Source: Trema orientale (lineage: Eukaryota; Streptophyta; Magnoliopsida; Rosales; Cannabaceae). From it: DNA of 64,000 bases. The notes beneath the pieces are model-generated. The model saw nothing but the letters and a program-made list of their open reading frames with translations, searched no databases and was not told where the DNA came from. The stretch lies in contig JXTC01000323.1 in NCBI GenBank assembly GCA_002914845.1, positions 87,363-151,362 of the forward strand, given 5' to 3'. The position numbers and the translations under genes are program-made. Positions 36,045-47,700 of this stretch are shown piece after piece (the first letter of the stretch is position 1; every line of letters begins with the position of its first letter).

Positions 36045-38378
36045 ATACCTCTCCATCCTATTTAAATTTATCTATTTAATTACATAGTTAATTCCATATA
36101 TTTTTTTTTAATTTGGAAAAAACAAAACAACCTTTAAAAAGGTGGAAGCTTACATGTTAATGGGAAAAAAATTCCTCAATTTTTTTTCTTCATCATTTGT
36201 AAACGTGAATTTTATCTCCAAATATTCAAATAATCAAATTATAAAATAATATGATTTTCCAAATAGAAGATAACAAAAATAACCATATTATTTTTCTTAT
36301 TTTTATGCGTGTAACACAAAGAAATTTGCTTTGTATTCTATGCCTAATATAGTGACTGGTTGTTGCCTATTAAATAATCATATTATCAATAAGGAACAAT
36401 AAATTAAATAGATAAAAATAATAACAATTATTATTTTTTATAATATGACGCATAAAATCATTAAATGCGTAACATTAATTTTAGTATGACATAATTAATT
36501 TAAAATTTAACAATTCTAAAGTAAATATTAATGCAAGAGAGTGACTATATAACATGTTTAATACAGTATTAATAGAGGTGGTTTGGGGACTCATGGATTT
36601 GTAATTTTAAACTTCAATAAATTTGATAATTAATTAAACTCTTTAATTAAAATATCGAATTTATTAGTTCCAGTGTTACTCTACTAAAATACTGAAACTG
36701 TACTCTTGAAAGTTACAGTATAAATTACTCAAAGCAATCATAAAGTTTTTTCATTGATTTTTATTATTATATACAGATCAACTCTCCATAAATGATTCGT
36801 AAAAAGAGTTAGGTTCGTAATCTGTTATCCTGTCTAATTACTTCTTTATCCTTGAGTTCTCATGATTTTCTAATGAATAACAAATTTGATCAAATCATAA
36901 ATTGAGCGCTTTATCGTTCAAATATCAAATCATTACTCAAGAAAATCATTTTTCTAACTTCTATTAGGAAGGAATGAATTTCATATTGTTAATTAATATT
37001 CTCAGCTATCTATATTATCATGTCTCCAATATACAAGGATTTGGTCCGGTATAAACATAGATGTTACCGAATATATCAAGAGACATAAAAACATAAACAG
37101 GAGTTTATTAATTACTCAGGATTAAAATCGTTCTATATATGATCATCGGTTGATAAATTTGAATATTCGTTTCTGTAACGAATATAAATGTATCTTGTCC
37201 AATCCCATATAATCTCATTATATAAAGTATTTCCATTTAATATCACTACATAAACAACTCAGATAAGACTGCTTGATTCTCAATGGTAATGGACCATACT
37301 AGTAATTTTTTTAATTAAAGATCCTAACTTTAATAATTAATTACGGACTAGTTTAGATTATATCCCTTAAACTTAATCTTCTTATGTGTAAAACTTTTAT
37401 ACATCCTGAGTTTAAGGTTACATTTATAATCAATGAATTTTCATGATATTTATATATATTATCATAAATAATATATGTAAGCAAATAGAACAAAATCAAC
37501 TATATTTATTTAATAGCAAATCATTGCTTACATCTTGCTCTTAGGGCAAAAACACTAACAAAAAAGGTCATGGAAGAGCAAAAAATTCTCTTAGATAACA
37601 CCACAAACCTTCACCATACCCACAATAATGAAACTTGACCCTTCGTCTACAGCATCATCAACATCAAACGTAGAATAATATTATAATGATTTGCTTATAA
37701 GATTCGATCTTATGAATTTTATTTTTCGGTTAAACATTGATGGGCAGATCAATTGTCATACTCTTCACAATTTCTTTTTTCCAAACATCCTCATCTTAAG
37801 TTCTCAATCGTGCAGTTTTTTTAACTCTCTTTTTCTTTAATTGGATAATTTGAAGTACCAAAAAGAATATAAATAACATCCATAATAATCATCCTGAGTT
37901 CTTTGAATGAAGTTTAAAATCTCCAACAACATCAAAACATTAGAAGTATATAGGGCTTATAACCGGATTAAAAAATTCAATTACAACAGCATAACTTTCA
38001 AACTTGATTTTGGAATGTAATTTTCTTCCCCAAATATATGAGCATTAAAGGTATATACTAAGAATTTTGGTTACTAAAGTGGGCAAACTTCATATCTCTT
38101 AGAATCTTAGTATCATAAGTCGAATTAAAAAAGGATAATGACTATTGGAGTATGCAAACTAGGAAACTATCCTTTTAAAACTCGCAATAAGTCTATAAAA
38201 ACAACATATAAAATCAGAGTAGGCGATACCTTACTCCTTAGATTAATACTGTTGAACAAAAATTAGGTTGCCGCTTAATTATCTGAAATCTCAGCATCAA
38301 TCATGTAAAAATTTTAGCCCTAAAGATTGTTTTGGGGTTTTCTCATTTTTTAGAATTAATCCTAAAACATGGATTAGT
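36045..38378. other. intergenic, no gene seen
   Basis: More than 2 kb of AT-rich DNA with no open frame of interest and no repeat boundaries recognised. Confidence 0.45.
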
Positions 38379-40330
38379 GTTAATTAGGTATAAGATTACT
38401 AAGGCTTTAAGTAGCTCATCTAAACTACATATCACTCGAGAAGGTACTACATGTCATTCCAGCTCAAGCTACACGTTGTTTAGAGCCTCTCTCATCCAAG
38501 CATAAACTTCAGGTTGGATTGAATCCTATCCTTCTCACATGCTGATCACACGCCTTGGAGATAAGCTGCACATACCTCTAGAAGCTTCCAGAATATTCCA
38601 AATCCTCAAGTACTTACAAACTAAGCTAGGCTATCCACTTGTAAATTAAGTTAGTTCAATCACTTGTAACACAAGGCCTTATACACTAAGTACTTACAAG
38701 CTAAGTACTTATAGATTAAGTACTTGTAGGTCAAGCACTTATAGATCAAGCTAGTTTGGCCAATAAGAGGCCGACATCTCATTCTCTTGTAATACAAGGC
38801 AATGTATACTTTGCCTATAAATAGAGGTGCTACTACCTCATTTGGGGGAAGAAGCCATTTTACTATCATAATATTTCTCTCTTTTCCTCTCTTTAATTCC
38901 TTGCTCTTTTATTTACCTGTAACCACATCTTCAATACCAATATTACCATTTTCAGCTCACTTTCTCCTAATACAAGCTTTATTTTTCTTGATTCTCTCTT
39001 TCTTTCTTGCATTTAACAGAAGCTTTAAAGCTTCTTTAATTTTCTCTTAAACCTATCTACACCCTTATATCATTCCTATCAATATACACCATCATTCAAA
39101 CATCCCTTCGTGGCTATTAAGTCCTCTTTATATACATATATATTTCGTATTGTTACCAACCCATGACTGTGTTCTCAATGCCACCCCATCATCTCATTAT
39201 TTTTACTAAGCCGTGGTCAACTTTTTATCATCTTCATCTCATCTTCTTCATGCATATATCTATATATGTACATGTATCTCTACATCATCTTCTTCATGTA
39301 TATCTAAACTTAGTTACCAAGCTTCCAGTATTTGTATAAATACACATTTTTCCAAATAGGTTTAGAAATCTATATTTTTTAAGCCCATTTTTATTCTTTT
39401 GCATGTATCCATTTCCAGGCCTATCTACATCTATCTATATGTTCTAGGTCCATTATCCTCTTTCATATCATTTTCTCATTATCTAATTACTTTTTTATCA
39501 TCTTTTTATCATTTAATTATTTTTATACCATCTTTTTCTACACACATTTTTCTTACTTGTTTTATAAGTTATTTTGTATGCAGGCTTTAATATTCGCACT
39601 TCAATGATCTGTGGGTATCGAGCTACTCTCTTCGAACTCTATGCTTGATCTATGGCACAAGTTCGGGATTTCGTGTTCTATCACTATCTTTTACTAATAT
39701 TTTATCTATTATTTTATCTAACCTCTTATTGAATTTTAGTTGACACTATGGTTGATTTATTCGTCTCCGTCAACTAGACCTCTTTATTATTATTGTATTA
39801 TTATATTATTGTTGTCTCGTAAGCTTGTTATCCTAGCAACCGCCTACATACAAGGGTGCCGTGAGAAGTGTTGTTGCTTATTACATCTGCCTATCAGGAC
39901 TTTGATACGTAGTGATAGTGTTGTGATAACACTTACGTCTTTATTATTATTACTTTATTATTATTATTATTATATCATAAGTACGTTATCCCTGCAACCG
40001 CTAATATGGCAAGGCGTTGTAGAAAGTGTCCTTTTTTGTATCGACCGCCCATCAGGATTTCGACATGTAGATAGTATTGTGATAATTCTTACACATGTGT
40101 ACACTAAGCAAGTTATTTCTATAATTACCAACGTGGCAAGGGCGCCATGGAAAGTGTCGTTTTCTATCTTGACCGGCCACTGGGACTTCGGCACACGGTA
40201 TGCATTGTAATGGCCCTTTCTGTGCGCACCTTGTGATCTAACTTTAATCTCAATTATTCTCTCATTTGTTTTAATTAATCACAAGTCCCGTTAATTAATC
40301 AGAGCACGAGGTCCAATCCCAAATAAAGAA
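38379..40330 (+). repeat. LTR-like block with TATA box and internal tandem repeats
   Basis: Shows LTR traits on the plus strand: possible TGTTAATTAGG start at 38379, a TATA-like GCCTATAAATAGAGG at about 38813-38827, then pyrimidine-rich leader-like DNA. Upstream of the TATA box, short repeats of AAGTACTTACAAGCT type recur (38610-38755). Three larger degenerate units occupy 39820-40212. The 156-codon frame at 39740-40210 lies in these repeats and is not a gene. No partner LTR, coding domain or TSD was found, and both ends are approximate. Confidence 0.5.
39820..40212. repeat. three degenerate tandem units (about 110-160 bp)
   Basis: Units start at 39820, 39978 and 40105 with TAAGNNNGTTAT, then share GCAACCG-like, GTGCCGTGAGAAGTGT/GGCGTTGTAGAAAGTGT/GGCGCCATGGAAAGTGT and CATCAGGATTTCG-like blocks. 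The first unit is lengthened by TTA-rich trinucleotide DNA. Confidence 0.82.
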
Positions 40331-40384
40331 TTTTTTTTTTATCATAAAGATCGTTTCAGTGATTTCATGAGAGGTTCATATAGG

Positions 40385-41060
40385 ATTAATTGCAAAAAAA
40401 AAAATCCTCTTTGGCCAGTCTTTATGCAATTTAAACCCTATGTCCTAAATTGTGAAAAAAAAAACTTTCATATTTAGAAATTCAAAAAATTTGTACTTTT
40501 TATCTATATTTTGATAAATTTTTCCCCCAAAAAATTACAAGTAATCAAAACTCATGTTATGTTATTTTTGTTTCCAAACAATTTTTTTATTATTTATTTT
40601 ATTTTATTTTATTTATTTTTTTTGTAAATCTCGACAGAACGAAAAAAACTTTATCGAATATAATTTTTTTTTGACTCTACCATGACTCGAACCTCACTCC
40701 ATCTTTTCTCACATATTCACACACCCCATGAGTCTTGAACTAACTATCTGTGAAGTTAAAACATTGACAAAAAACACCTTTTAGACTATTGAAGTTCTTT
40801 TTTTTTCTTTATTATTATTACTTTAGTTTCTTTTGGTTTATTTACAACGTTTACCAATAGGGTTATAATATTCCAAAGTTATATTACCTGTGTAATTAAG
40901 GGTAAAACTGTCTTTTTACTATTATAAATTTGGTCAAAATATGGTTGGGAGGTTACAATTTTTTTTTTTAAACTTCAAAGTGTGAAGATATTTTTTTAAA
41001 AAAAAAAATCAAAACACAGGTTTTAAACCGCAAAAAGCCAAATTTTAGGGGTTTCTTTTT
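40385..41060. mobile_element. foldback or long-inverted-repeat element
   Basis: The left arm (ATTGCAAAAAA..., TGCAATTTAAACCCTATGTC) and right arm (GGTTTTAAACCGCAAAAAGC) are inverted relatives, with arms of roughly 100 bp. The wording resembles the 16849-17193 family (TTGCAAAAAA ends, AATTTAAACCC). The interior contains poly(T) and TATTT repeats. Boundaries are approximate. Confidence 0.6.
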
Positions 41061-41444
41061 TTGTTTTTTTTTTCTAATAAGTAAACTCTTTGTGTAATTA
41101 GGCATATTAGTCGCATTTTTTCGAATGTATGATCTATATCAAATGTTTGTAATCGGACGGTAGGGTAGGAAAAGGTCTCTAAAATAGTGTTGCCCATAAT
41201 TATTGTATTTCTTATGCAAGTGTTGTAGTTACTGATGACACATAAAGATATATTGCTTTATTTATTTATTTATTTTTGGTAATTATTATTGTTGTGCACA
41301 AACTTTTACCAGACCAAATCCAGCCCCCTCGAGGAAATGAGTTGCACCTGAGCTCAGGAAAAGCTCTCGACCTGCGAGCTGATCGCGACATATGTCCTTA
41401 CTAATTTATAAGAAAATCATCCCAGAATCAAGCATTAACTATGA

Positions 41445-41616
41445 GGGGGCGTCTACAGTAGGGGCGCCCCTACATAAGGCACTGTCTATTCACCGTTGGA
41501 TGAAAATCTGTATATAAATAGATTCTCCACAGATTCCCGTTATTCCCCACAGATTCCCATCCAACGATAATTAAGGCATGACCCTACGTAGGGACGCCCC
41601 TACCGTAGCCATCCCC
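41445..41616. mobile_element. MITE with perfect 9-bp TSD and palindromic arms
   Basis: 172 bp with ends GGGGGCGTCTAC and, reverse-complemented, GGGGATGGCTAC. Arms of about 45-60 bp include CCGTTGGATG and its inverse. Flanked by identical TAACTATGA at 41436-41444 and 41617-41625, the Mutator-type TSD length. Each arm holds a G/C-rich palindrome: GTAGGGGCGCCCCTAC (41458-41473, perfect) and a one-mismatch version at 41588-41603. Confidence 0.93.
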
Positions 41617-41778
41617 TAACTATGAATCTCCATAAATCTTGATATTTTCATGATTTTGTGCCATTAATGTAATTCAAATTCGAATGTTTGATTACTGTAT
41701 CAGTTTCTGACCCTCTCATCCTATAAATAATGAGAGATGGGTAGGAAAATGGATCCGACTTCTTATACGTAGAATATA

Positions 41779-42258
41779 CAGAGGGGCTGTTTGGTATGGG
41801 GTAATTTTTAGGTGGGAATGGGTATTTCAATGCATCCCCATGTTTGGTATCATTTTAACACCCAATAAAATAATCACATCGGGAATCAAATCTTCTTAAG
41901 TGGGGGTCATCTGAAAGTTACCAAAATATGTAGATTTCAAATGACCCCCCATCTAAAACCCACCCTAAACAACGAAACAAAGAAAAAAACACGATATCCT
42001 AAGAATTATGGCAAATTATTTTATTTTATACTAACAAATTTTATTATTTTATAAGTAATTTAATTTTTTAATTATATTTTAATTTTAATTTAAGCACATT
42101 CCCATGCGCATATAAACAGTTATTAACATCCCAAGAGTCATAGACAAGATTACTGTGTGCAACCAAACACAGTTATTCTGGATATCAGACAATTATATCA
42201 CCATCTTCAGCATTCCCGTTAATCTGAAAACTGAGATTACCTTGTACCAAACAGCCCC
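41779..42258. mobile_element. hAT-type non-autonomous element with 8-bp TSD
   Basis: 480 bp. GGGGCTGTTTGGTATGGGGT at the left (from 41783) mirrors GGGGCTGTTTGGTACAAGGT on the reverse complement of the right. Identical AGAATATA flanks (41771-41778 and 42259-42266) give the 8-bp TSD typical of hAT elements. No transposase. A diverged relative is at 30083-30875. Confidence 0.88.
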
Positions 42259-42865
42259 AGAATATAATATAGACTACAATGGACATTGGCCATCATTTAC
42301 TATTCTAAATGCCCGAACTTTTATTAATTTATTATCGTTTTTATCGTCTCGTGTTACATTAATTTTCGGTGACAACAATCGAAACATGTTTAGTTTATAT
42401 CATAATCACTAATTATGAATTAGGATTAAATGTCGATTGGTAGATAACTAGTTAACCACTGGAGTCACCTAGCATTTTCCAATTATTACACGAAATACAA
42501 AATTTTTCAAAATTTAATTCACGAAAAAACAGTAACTCAACCTAACTTCTAATATATTTATTTGCGTTTTAGAATATAATTGGATAGAATAACTTTTTGT
42601 GTAAGCTTTTATCTCAAGATTTCTACCAATTTCTTGATGTAACAAACATTTTTTTTTGTTAGTTTGGAAAATGTTCTCTTTTGCTTCAAGATCTGAATGA
42701 TCAAAAATCACATAACAAACTAAAGATTTCCAAGAGAATCATGATTTATGATGCGTAAGACATAACCCAAAATTAAATAAATCAAAGAAACTCTCTCCAT
42801 TACTAAAACTGAACGAACATCGCATCCATATTTACAGTTAAAAAAACATTTTAAGCTAGTCATTA
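42259..42865. other. 3' flank of the second ERF gene, partly duplicated
   Basis: The section from about 42420 (GATTGGTAGATAACTAG, GAGTCACCTAGCATT) and from about 42650 to the stop codon resembles the 3' flank of the first ERF gene (30885-30950 and 31750-32027). This shows the duplicated unit extends past the coding region. Confidence 0.6.
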
Positions 42866-43897
42866 TTATACAACCATGAGCTGAGGAAAACCGAACGGCG
42901 GGTGCGGAGATAACGGCGACAACGGCGGAACGCTGAAAATCCCCTTATAATCAGAGTCCCAAACGGCCGTCCAATTTGACGGCGTTAACGGAATATCCTT
43001 CAAGTAACTGAGAGTATTACTGCTAGTATCCTCGGCTTCCGTTAACTTCACCTTCTTCTCCGTCAATACCGGCTTCACCTCCGCTCCTTCCTCATCCTCC
43101 TCTTGACGGCGTCGTTTTACCTCATCAGTCTTAACTACAATATCCTTCTCACACTTCCCAGCTTCCAACGGAAAGTTGAGTATAGCTTTGGAGCCGCGAA
43201 GCTTAAAGGCGGCTCGGTCATAGGCTTTGGCGGCTTCAATGGCTGTCTCAAAGGTCCCAAGCCAGACCCGTGAACCTTTCCGGTTCGGGTCTCGGATCTC
43301 CGCCGCGAACTTCCCCCACGGCCTTTGTCGTACCCCTCTGTAATGCCTTTTCTCACCCTCCACAACGACCGGTGGTTTCGGAGCCCCGAATTGGATCCAT
43401 TGGGTTTGGGTCTTGGCCGGGAGCGAAATCGTCAAGGACCGCTTTCGGCTCGACGGAGAGCTGGAGCTCGAATCGGTTGATTTGGTAGGGGCAGTTTGGG
43501 GTTTTGACTTGAATTCGAAGGAGGAGCTGCTCGATTCGGAAATTTGGGGCTTCGATTCGAATTCGAACGAGTTATCAATATCATCGATAAAATTATTGTA
43601 ATTATCAGTCAAATTTAGGGTTTTCGGTTCGAATCCGGACAAATCGAAATCGGTCTGGGTTGAGATCTGGCCGGTGCAGAACTCGAAAAGCTCGCCGGAG
43701 GAGGAGTCCAAGTAATCGGAGATTTCGATGGAGTCCGACTGGGAGGTGGAGCAAGCTCGACTCGGGTCGGAGCTCCACTCGTTACGGGTCGGGAGGTCAA
43801 CAGAGAAGTTGTTACCCAGCGGAGAAGAAAGATCGCCGAGGAGATGCTGCTTGATGAGCCGGAGCTTCGAAGCTGAAACTTCGTCAATGCTCGCCAT
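42866..43897 (-). CDS. ERF5-like: ethylene-responsive transcription factor, ERF5/ERF6-like (AP2/ERF group IX), tandem paralogue
   Basis: Intronless, 343 aa, colinear with the product of 32028-33107. It begins [20 protein letters not shown]. The AP2/ERF domain is at residues 185-243, and only one or two residues differ from the paralogue there (DPNRKG here, DPSRKG there). Regions before it (FEFESKPQI and [20 protein letters not shown]) and the C-terminal motifs [14 protein letters not shown] and [20 protein letters not shown] are kept, including the Ser-Pro sites known as MAPK targets in Arabidopsis ERF6/ERF104. The acidic run after the basic cluster ([13 protein letters not shown], 261-273) is much shorter than in the paralogue. 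ATG at 43897 is the first Met in frame; upstream is a complete-looking leader and TATA box. Inferred role: nuclear GCC-box-binding activator acting in ethylene and stress signalling. Confidence 0.97.
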   Translation of the reverse strand: MASIDEVSASKLRLIKQHLLGDLSSPLGNNFSVDLPTRNEWSSDPSRACSTSQSDSIEISDYLDSSSGELFEFCTGQISTQTDFDLSGFEPKTLNLTDNYNNFIDDIDNSFEFESKPQISESSSSSFEFKSKPQTAPTKSTDSSSSSPSSRKRSLTISLPAKTQTQWIQFGAPKPPVVVEGEKRHYRGVRQRPWGKFAAEIRDPNRKGSRVWLGTFETAIEAAKAYDRAAFKLRGSKAILNFPLEAGKCEKDIVVKTDEVKRRRQEEDEEGAEVKPVLTEKKVKLTEAEDTSSNTLSYLKDIPLTPSNWTAVWDSDYKGIFSVPPLSPLSPHPPFGFPQLMVV

Positions 43898-44048
43898 GGA
43901 TGATTGAACTGAGCTCAAATTTAAATTTTAGGTAAAAAATTCTTCTTTTAGAGAGAGAAAGGGAAAGGATTTGAGCTTTGATTTTCTAGAGAGAGAAAGA
44001 CTGGTCCGGAGGAATTGAATTGATGAGAGTGGAAAGGAGAGTGAAATG

Positions 44049-44059
44049 GTATTTATAGA
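44049..44059 (-). promoter_or_regulatory. TATA box of the second ERF gene
   Basis: On the gene strand CTATAAATACC, about 150 bp upstream of the start codon, followed by a CT-rich leader (CTTTCTCTCTCTAG). This is the expected plant core-promoter layout. The corresponding segment is absent from the first ERF gene. Confidence 0.8.
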
Positions 44060-44068
44060 GAGAGATGG

Positions 44069-44280
44069 GAAGACTTTCGTGGCGAGCTTCATAGCATAAG
44101 GAGACTCACACGAAGCATCCTTTTCTTCTCTCTCTCTCACTCTTCCCAATGCGTCTGTCCACTTTTTTACTAAATTTAGTCATTCTCATTGTAAACAATT
44201 CTTTTGGATTAGTAACCGTCCGATCAAATCTTTTTCAAAGTCAAAGAATGATCCTACGGCTGTCTGGGTATTGTTGCTAT
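44069..44280 (-). promoter_or_regulatory. conserved proximal promoter of the second ERF gene, with W-box core
   Basis: Aligns with 33159-33350. Shares the identical 44069-44090 block and TTTTCAAAGTCAAA, with AGTCAA at 44239-44244 (TTGACT on the gene strand, core of the WRKY-binding W-box). Conservation between paralogues in otherwise freely diverging DNA suggests function or simply recent duplication. Confidence 0.7.
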
Positions 44281-44394
44281 TTTTGACATTATAGTAAGAC
44301 ATTATTGTACTTGTTCCACTTTTTGTAGTGTTGTATTTCCAGGTTGCTTCCAAAAAGTGCAAGTTTTGCGACTAAATTATTGCTGAGACAATCA

Positions 44395-44645
44395 TTATTA
44401 GAGTTAATACCCTTTTTGGCCCCTTAACTATTCCAAAATCCGATCTTAGCTCCTAAACTTCAAAACGTCACAATTTTAGCAACTGAATTTTTCATTTGTC
44501 TCGTTTAACCCCATTTTCCTTTATCTTTGCTTCCGAATTCATTACAAAATCTCATTTTAGCCTCCAAAATATATAACGTCTTTATTTTAGCACCCGATAT
44601 ATCAAGTTGTCTTATTTTTATCCCCGTTGTCGCTTTATTGTTAAA
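44395..44645. repeat. fragment of a long-inverted-repeat element
   Basis: Wording such as TTTTTGGCCCCTTAACTATT, CTCCTAAACTTCAAAACGTC and TTAGCACCCGATATATCAAG is like the arms of the 31113-31657 element family. A matching inverse arm was not found, so this is probably a truncated piece. Confidence 0.4.
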
Positions 44646-44778
44646 AAAAAAAAGAGCATATGTCACTGACATGAGACTTTTAACAAAGACATTTTAAGCA
44701 TTTCGCCAAAAAAAAAAAAAAACATAGTAGAAAAATTGTATCTCATTTTAAATTAAATAAAGAATAAATTTTTTTTGG

Positions 44779-45420
44779 TCAAAAAATTTTCGGTTTATAT
44801 CACTTGTAGTCCTCAACCTTTCTCCTGAATATTAATCAGGTCCCCAATTTTTTTTTTTTTTTTTTAGTTTTAGATCCCTACCTTACACATTCCTATTACT
44901 TTGGTCCATTTTTCACTAATCTGTAAAATTCATCTGTTATTTAACATTTTTAATATCACTTGGGTTTTCAACCTTTATACAATATATCACTTAGATCCCT
45001 ATTCTTTATTTTGTAACTTTTGACTCCTCAAACTTTCATTTTTGTAACACTTAGGTCTTTCTGAGTTAATTTTTAGTTAAAATTAAACTCTAGTCAAATT
45101 GTATTAAATAAATTAATGAAAACTACCAACTAAAAACTGCCAACTCAAACTTTCTGTAAATTAATGAAAACTACCAATTGTGGAAGTTTTCAAATGATAA
45201 TTTTTATTAATTTATTTAGTACAATTTGATTAGAGTTAAATTTTAACTCAAAATTAACTCAAAAGGACTAAAAGAGTTACAAAAATAAAAGTTTGAGGAG
45301 TTAAAAGCTACAAAATAAAGAATATGGACCTAAGTAATACATTGAAAAAAAGGTTGGGAATCGCAGGTCATGTAAACCCAAAAATTTTAGCAATACCTTG
45401 GAGGTTATGATTTAGTTTCG
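44779..45420. mobile_element. foldback element with about 200-bp arms
   Basis: The left arm (about 44780-45135: ACTTAGATCCCTATTCTTTA, then ACTCCTCAAACTTTCATTTT) is mirrored by the right arm (about 45190-45410), whose reverse complement reads ACTTAGGTCCATATTCTTTA and ACTCCTCAAACTTTTATTTT. Arms extend to within about 60 bp of each other. The left arm contains a partial internal repeat (TTATATCACTTGTAGTCCTC against TTAATATCACTTGGGTTTTC). Non-coding. Confidence 0.82.
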
Positions 45421-47160
45421 ATGGATCTTCTTTAAACTTATCATGTTATGTGAGTGTCACAATCAGTTCAAATATAAGAATGATGCATTCTTTTCTTAAT
45501 ATTTAAATCGATTTTTTAAAAAGAGATAAAATATAACTCAAGATTTTTATTTTTATTTTTTTTACTTATGTTCATTGTAGAAGATTTTATATTGTCAAAG
45601 ATTGTTCATTGTAGAAGATTTGTCACTCCAATCAGATGAACTCACTCTTGTAGTAAAGGGTTATCTAAACAAGCTAAAAGGATTTATCTTGTGAAGCTTT
45701 AATATCAATTTGTGTAGATCATCTTTATTTCATGCACAATTTATTCACTTTTTTAGTCATCAATATAAACTAATAGTTCAATTGATTGTTTAATGTTACA
45801 GATTATTTGTAATCTACATTTTGTGTTAGATTTGTGTTTGTATTGAAATTAATTGGTAAAATAAAATATATCTTTTGAGTATGGGTAGAGATTTGAGTTA
45901 TAACAGTTGAACAAAAAGTTGTACGGTCGAAATTAGATCGACTGGTCGACATAAATAGAAAAGGGGTCAAAATTGGGCTAAGTTGCCTTACTCCAACTCG
46001 AAGTAGACCCATTTTACCTGCCTATGAACAATATAAGTAGTTAAAATATAAAATATTCTTGATTTAAAAACTAATAAAGAAAGCACAAAGACATCATAAT
46101 ATGAACTTTTGAGTGTGTTAAAAATAAATAAGGATGCTTTAATTAATATAAAAAAGTTCCAATAAAGATGACGATAGTTTGAATTTTTCATCAAATTTTT
46201 AGAATTTCTTAATCATAAGTAAACTTTGTTTTTTTTTTTTGTTATGACTATTATTGAAGAATTTTTCGAAATTGTACAATTTAGATGTCCGATATTTTAA
46301 GTTATTAGTATAATTTACAATGTGTCAATAATTTATTTGATTTGCAATAAGACAATAATAGGCCTAAAAAAAGGAAAATAAACATGAAATAGGGTCACAA
46401 GTACGGGTTACGGGTTCCCAAACGGCTTATGTGGACTGGGTTAAGGTTGAGCATTTTTTGACATGGCCAGATCGGATTCGGGTGAAATAGTTTATGTAAA
46501 TATTAGATCAACGGAAAAACTAACTTAGTCTTAGGTTCCGTTTGGGACTCAGATTTTAATAGAAAAAAAATTATAAGGAAAAAATCATGGAAAAAGAAAA
46601 AGAAAAATATTTTTTCTAAAAGTTTATAGAACTTTATTTTGACATTTTTTGTTTTACTAATTAATGTGTCAACATTTTATATGCTAAAAAATAATATCAA
46701 ATTAAATTCTTATTTTTTTAAAAATTTTTTTATCATTTTTTATTACAATTCAAATAAAAGAAAATGGAATCTCTTAAAATGTATTTTTTCTCTCCTAAAA
46801 TTCAAGTTCTAAATGTAACCTTAAATTCGATGGAAAGTGTTAAAAATGCCTGAAGAGTAACTTTTGAGCAATTCTACTATACTTTTGATTTCAAAGTTTA
46901 GGGACTAGCGACACTTTTGTCTGGACACTTAACAATAATACCACGGTTGTTACTTGTTAAAATCGTACGAGTCACGATATACTAATTATCTCCAATCCAT
47001 ATCATAACGATGTCAATTTGACAAGAATCGTGTTTTTTATCGCAAACACATTAAACACACGGTGTACGTTCACATTTGTATCGAATTGAATGTAGGAAGA
47101 CTGAAACGACTATAATGGTTGAGGTGTATTATATAAATCCATAAGCCTTAATTAAAAATA
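45421..47160. other. intergenic, no gene seen
   Basis: No gene. GGGTTACGGGTTCCC and similar phrases at 46390-46500 and 45930-46020 look repeat-derived but cannot be bounded. Confidence 0.4.
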
Positions 47161-47185
47161 GTGAAAACATCATATAAAATTACTT

Positions 47186-47700
47186 TATATTCCAACTTTT
47201 TATGACAAAATCTCTTGTATTTTAAAAAATATGGAAAAATCCCCCTGAATTTGATATTTTATTACAAAAAATATTATAATTTGAGTATTTTTCAAATCTG
47301 ACCTTCTTATATAAACTAAATTAGGAAAATAAAAATGAAATGGAAAAATTTCCCATAGTAGAGGTTAGATTTAAGTTCGTATTACATTTTTACATTGTAT
47401 TTGGATACGTAAATAATTATTTGAAAACTATTTTATCCTTTATGATGTCATTTGAAAAATAAAAATATTGTTTGGAAACTAGCATAGATAATTTTTAAAT
47501 TCACTTTAAGTTTAAATCTACTACTTACTAAGAGTGATTTTGTTATTTCCATCAATTTCTTTAATTTTAATTATACAAGGAGGTAAAATTTAAAAATAGT
47601 AAAATTACAAGGTTTTTCATGATAAAAGATCAAATTCAAAGGAATTTTCCCATAATATTTTAAAATACAGGAGATTTCGTAAAAAAAATTATGAAATATA
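47186..47700. mobile_element. foldback or long-inverted-repeat element
   Basis: The left arm (CAAAATCTCTTGTATTTTAA, CCCCTGAATTTGATATTTTA) is mirrored at about 47600-47695, whose reverse complement reads GAAATCTCCTGTATTTTAAA and TCCTTTGAATTTGATCTTTT. Arms are about 110 bp; the interior is AT-rich and non-coding. Confidence 0.75.

Noticed and set aside
39740..40210. 156-codon open frame on the plus strand
   Set aside because: It runs across degenerate tandem repeats and a TTA-rich tract in an LTR-like block, and the residues show no protein family pattern.
30083..42258. The two hAT-like elements as a single insertion carried along in the ERF duplication
   Set aside because: Their distances to the shared 3' flank differ, their interiors differ greatly, and only one has a clear TSD; separate insertions fit better.
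43135..43887. Several open frames on both strands within the second ERF gene
   Set aside because: Overlap in other frames with a strongly supported AP2/ERF coding region; composition effect.
43898..43918. Seven-codon N-terminal extension of the second ERF frame
   Set aside because: It begins at a non-ATG codon; the first ATG in frame is at 43897, matching the other copy.
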